14,214 nt of DNA from UBA4416 sp046594225 (GTDB lineage: Bacteria > Bacteroidota > Bacteroidia > B-17B0 > Aurantibacillaceae). The stretch lies in assembly GCA_046594225.1 (NCBI GenBank), contig JBKJPW010000202.1:1-14214 (forward strand). Direction: 5' to 3'. Made by a program: the position numbers and the translations under genes. The notes below the pieces were generated by a model. It was not told the DNA's origin, made no database searches, and saw only the letters and a program-made list of their open reading frames with translations. Positions 13,470-14,214 of the stretch are shown piece by piece; the stretch's first letter is position 1; each line of letters starts with the position of its first letter.

Positions 13470-14214
13470 ATGATAGTTTTAGATAGCATAAAAAAGTTGG
13501 CGAGTACTCATATTAATGAGGTTATTGACATTCGTAGACATTTGCATCAACATCCTGAATTATCATTTCAAGAATTTAAAACTTCAGAATATGTTTGTTC
13601 TGTTTTAGATAAATATGCTATAACATATACCAAAGACATTGTAAAAACGGGCATCGTAGCTATCATCGAAGGAAAAAATCCTTCTACCAAAACTATTTTA
13701 TTACGTGCCGATTTAGACGCTCTGCCAATTGAAGAAAAAAATAATGTTACCTATAAATCTAAACATGCAGGAATCATGCATGCTTGCGGACATGATGCGC
13801 ACACAGCTTCTGTTATAGGAACGGCTATTATATTAAATCAGTTAAAAGATAAATTTGAAGGAACAGTAAAAATTATGTTTCAACCAGGCGAAGAAGTATT
13901 GCCTGGCGGTTCATCTTTAATGATTAAAGAAGGCGTATTACAAAATCCAAAAGTAGATATCGCGATTGCTCAACATGTTTTTCCAAGTATGGAAGTAGGC
14001 AAAGTTGGTTTTAGAGAAGGTATGTATATGGCTAGCACTGATGAATTACATATTACTATTACAGGCAAAGGTGGGCACGCAGCAATGGCAGGCGAGGACA
14101 ATAATCCTTTAGTAGTAGCGGCACATATTATTACAGAGATAGAAAAACAATTTCCGTTTACGATAGATGAAGAGGGTGTTGCTAGAAATACACAAAATAA
14201 TATTCCAACAGTTA
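13470..14214 (+). CDS. M20-family amidohydrolase (N-acyl-amino-acid amidohydrolase/hippurate hydrolase type), 3' truncated by window edge
   Basis: 248 codons are present from ATG 13470; about 390 residues would be normal, so roughly one third is missing. It is a cytoplasmic binuclear metallohydrolase of the M20D branch that deacylates N-acyl amino acids or related conjugates. Visible motifs are RRHLHQHPELSFQE (22-35), LLRADLDALPIEE (77-89) and HACGHDAHTA (104-113) with metal ligands C106 and H108. QPGEE (138-142) holds the catalytic and metal-bridging glutamates, AQHVFP (167-172) holds the ligand H169, and GKGGHAA (199-205) opens the dimerisation domain. The exact substrate cannot be told. 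It follows the DUF4296 lipoprotein at 9 bp and is probably in the same transcript. Confidence 0.94.
   Translation, partial: MIVLDSIKKLASTHINEVIDIRRHLHQHPELSFQEFKTSEYVCSVLDKYAITYTKDIVKTGIVAIIEGKNPSTKTILLRADLDALPIEEKNNVTYKSKHAGIMHACGHDAHTASVIGTAIILNQLKDKFEGTVKIMFQPGEEVLPGGSSLMIKEGVLQNPKVDIAIAQHVFPSMEVGKVGFREGMYMASTDELHITITGKGGHAAMAGEDNNPLVVAAHIITEIEKQFPFTIDEEGVARNTQNNIPTV

Overview
The window looks like a chromosomal segment of a low-GC member of the Bacteroidota. The main pointers are a secreted protein ending in a type IX secretion (Por/T9SS) C-terminal sorting domain, a DUF4296-type lipoprotein, Bacteroidota-style -7 boxes (TAnnTTTG), AT-rich codon use and few recognisable Shine-Dalgarno sequences. 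The genus cannot be told from the sequence. No rRNA, tRNA, CRISPR array or phage gene was seen. No stretch longer than about 300 bases lacks a gene.

Left block, minus strand (1-3941): a deoxyribose-phosphate catabolism operon reading leftward as deoC, an active aldehyde dehydrogenase (ALDH), and a second ALDH-like protein that runs off the left edge. The second protein has lost the Asn, Glu and ELGGK motifs of the fold. DeoC would make acetaldehyde and glyceraldehyde-3-phosphate, and the ALDH would oxidise the acetaldehyde. The active-plus-degenerate pair resembles a split ALDH16. Both junctions of this operon carry members of one hairpin-forming repeat family (CCGCAGAnnTCGCTGA...CGCA...AAATCTGC). 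At the ALDH/pseudo-ALDH junction a GxxExxY (PD-(D/E)XK-like) gene is bracketed by two 56-bp direct copies, next to what looks like a gene-less copy with terminal inverted repeats. This repeat-plus-nuclease unit is the most interesting structure in the window.

Middle-left block, plus strand (4021-6342): a tight three-gene operon of APS-kinase-like protein, DinB-like four-helix protein and GNAT/BioF2-like acyltransferase. It ends in a 40-bp perfect palindrome that serves as a bidirectional terminator against the convergent genes to its right.

Middle-right block, minus strand (6438-8429): a small exported protein of unknown function and a GT-C type multi-membrane-span glycosyltransferase. Divergent from these (8600-10138, plus) is a complete YifB/ComM-family AAA ATPase.

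Right block, plus strand (10233-14214): a T9SS cargo protein with its own terminator, then a MerR-type regulator with a B12-binding domain that keeps the CarH/LitR cobalamin motifs. A DUF4296 lipoprotein overlaps the regulator's end by 20 bp, and an M20 amidohydrolase continues past the right edge.
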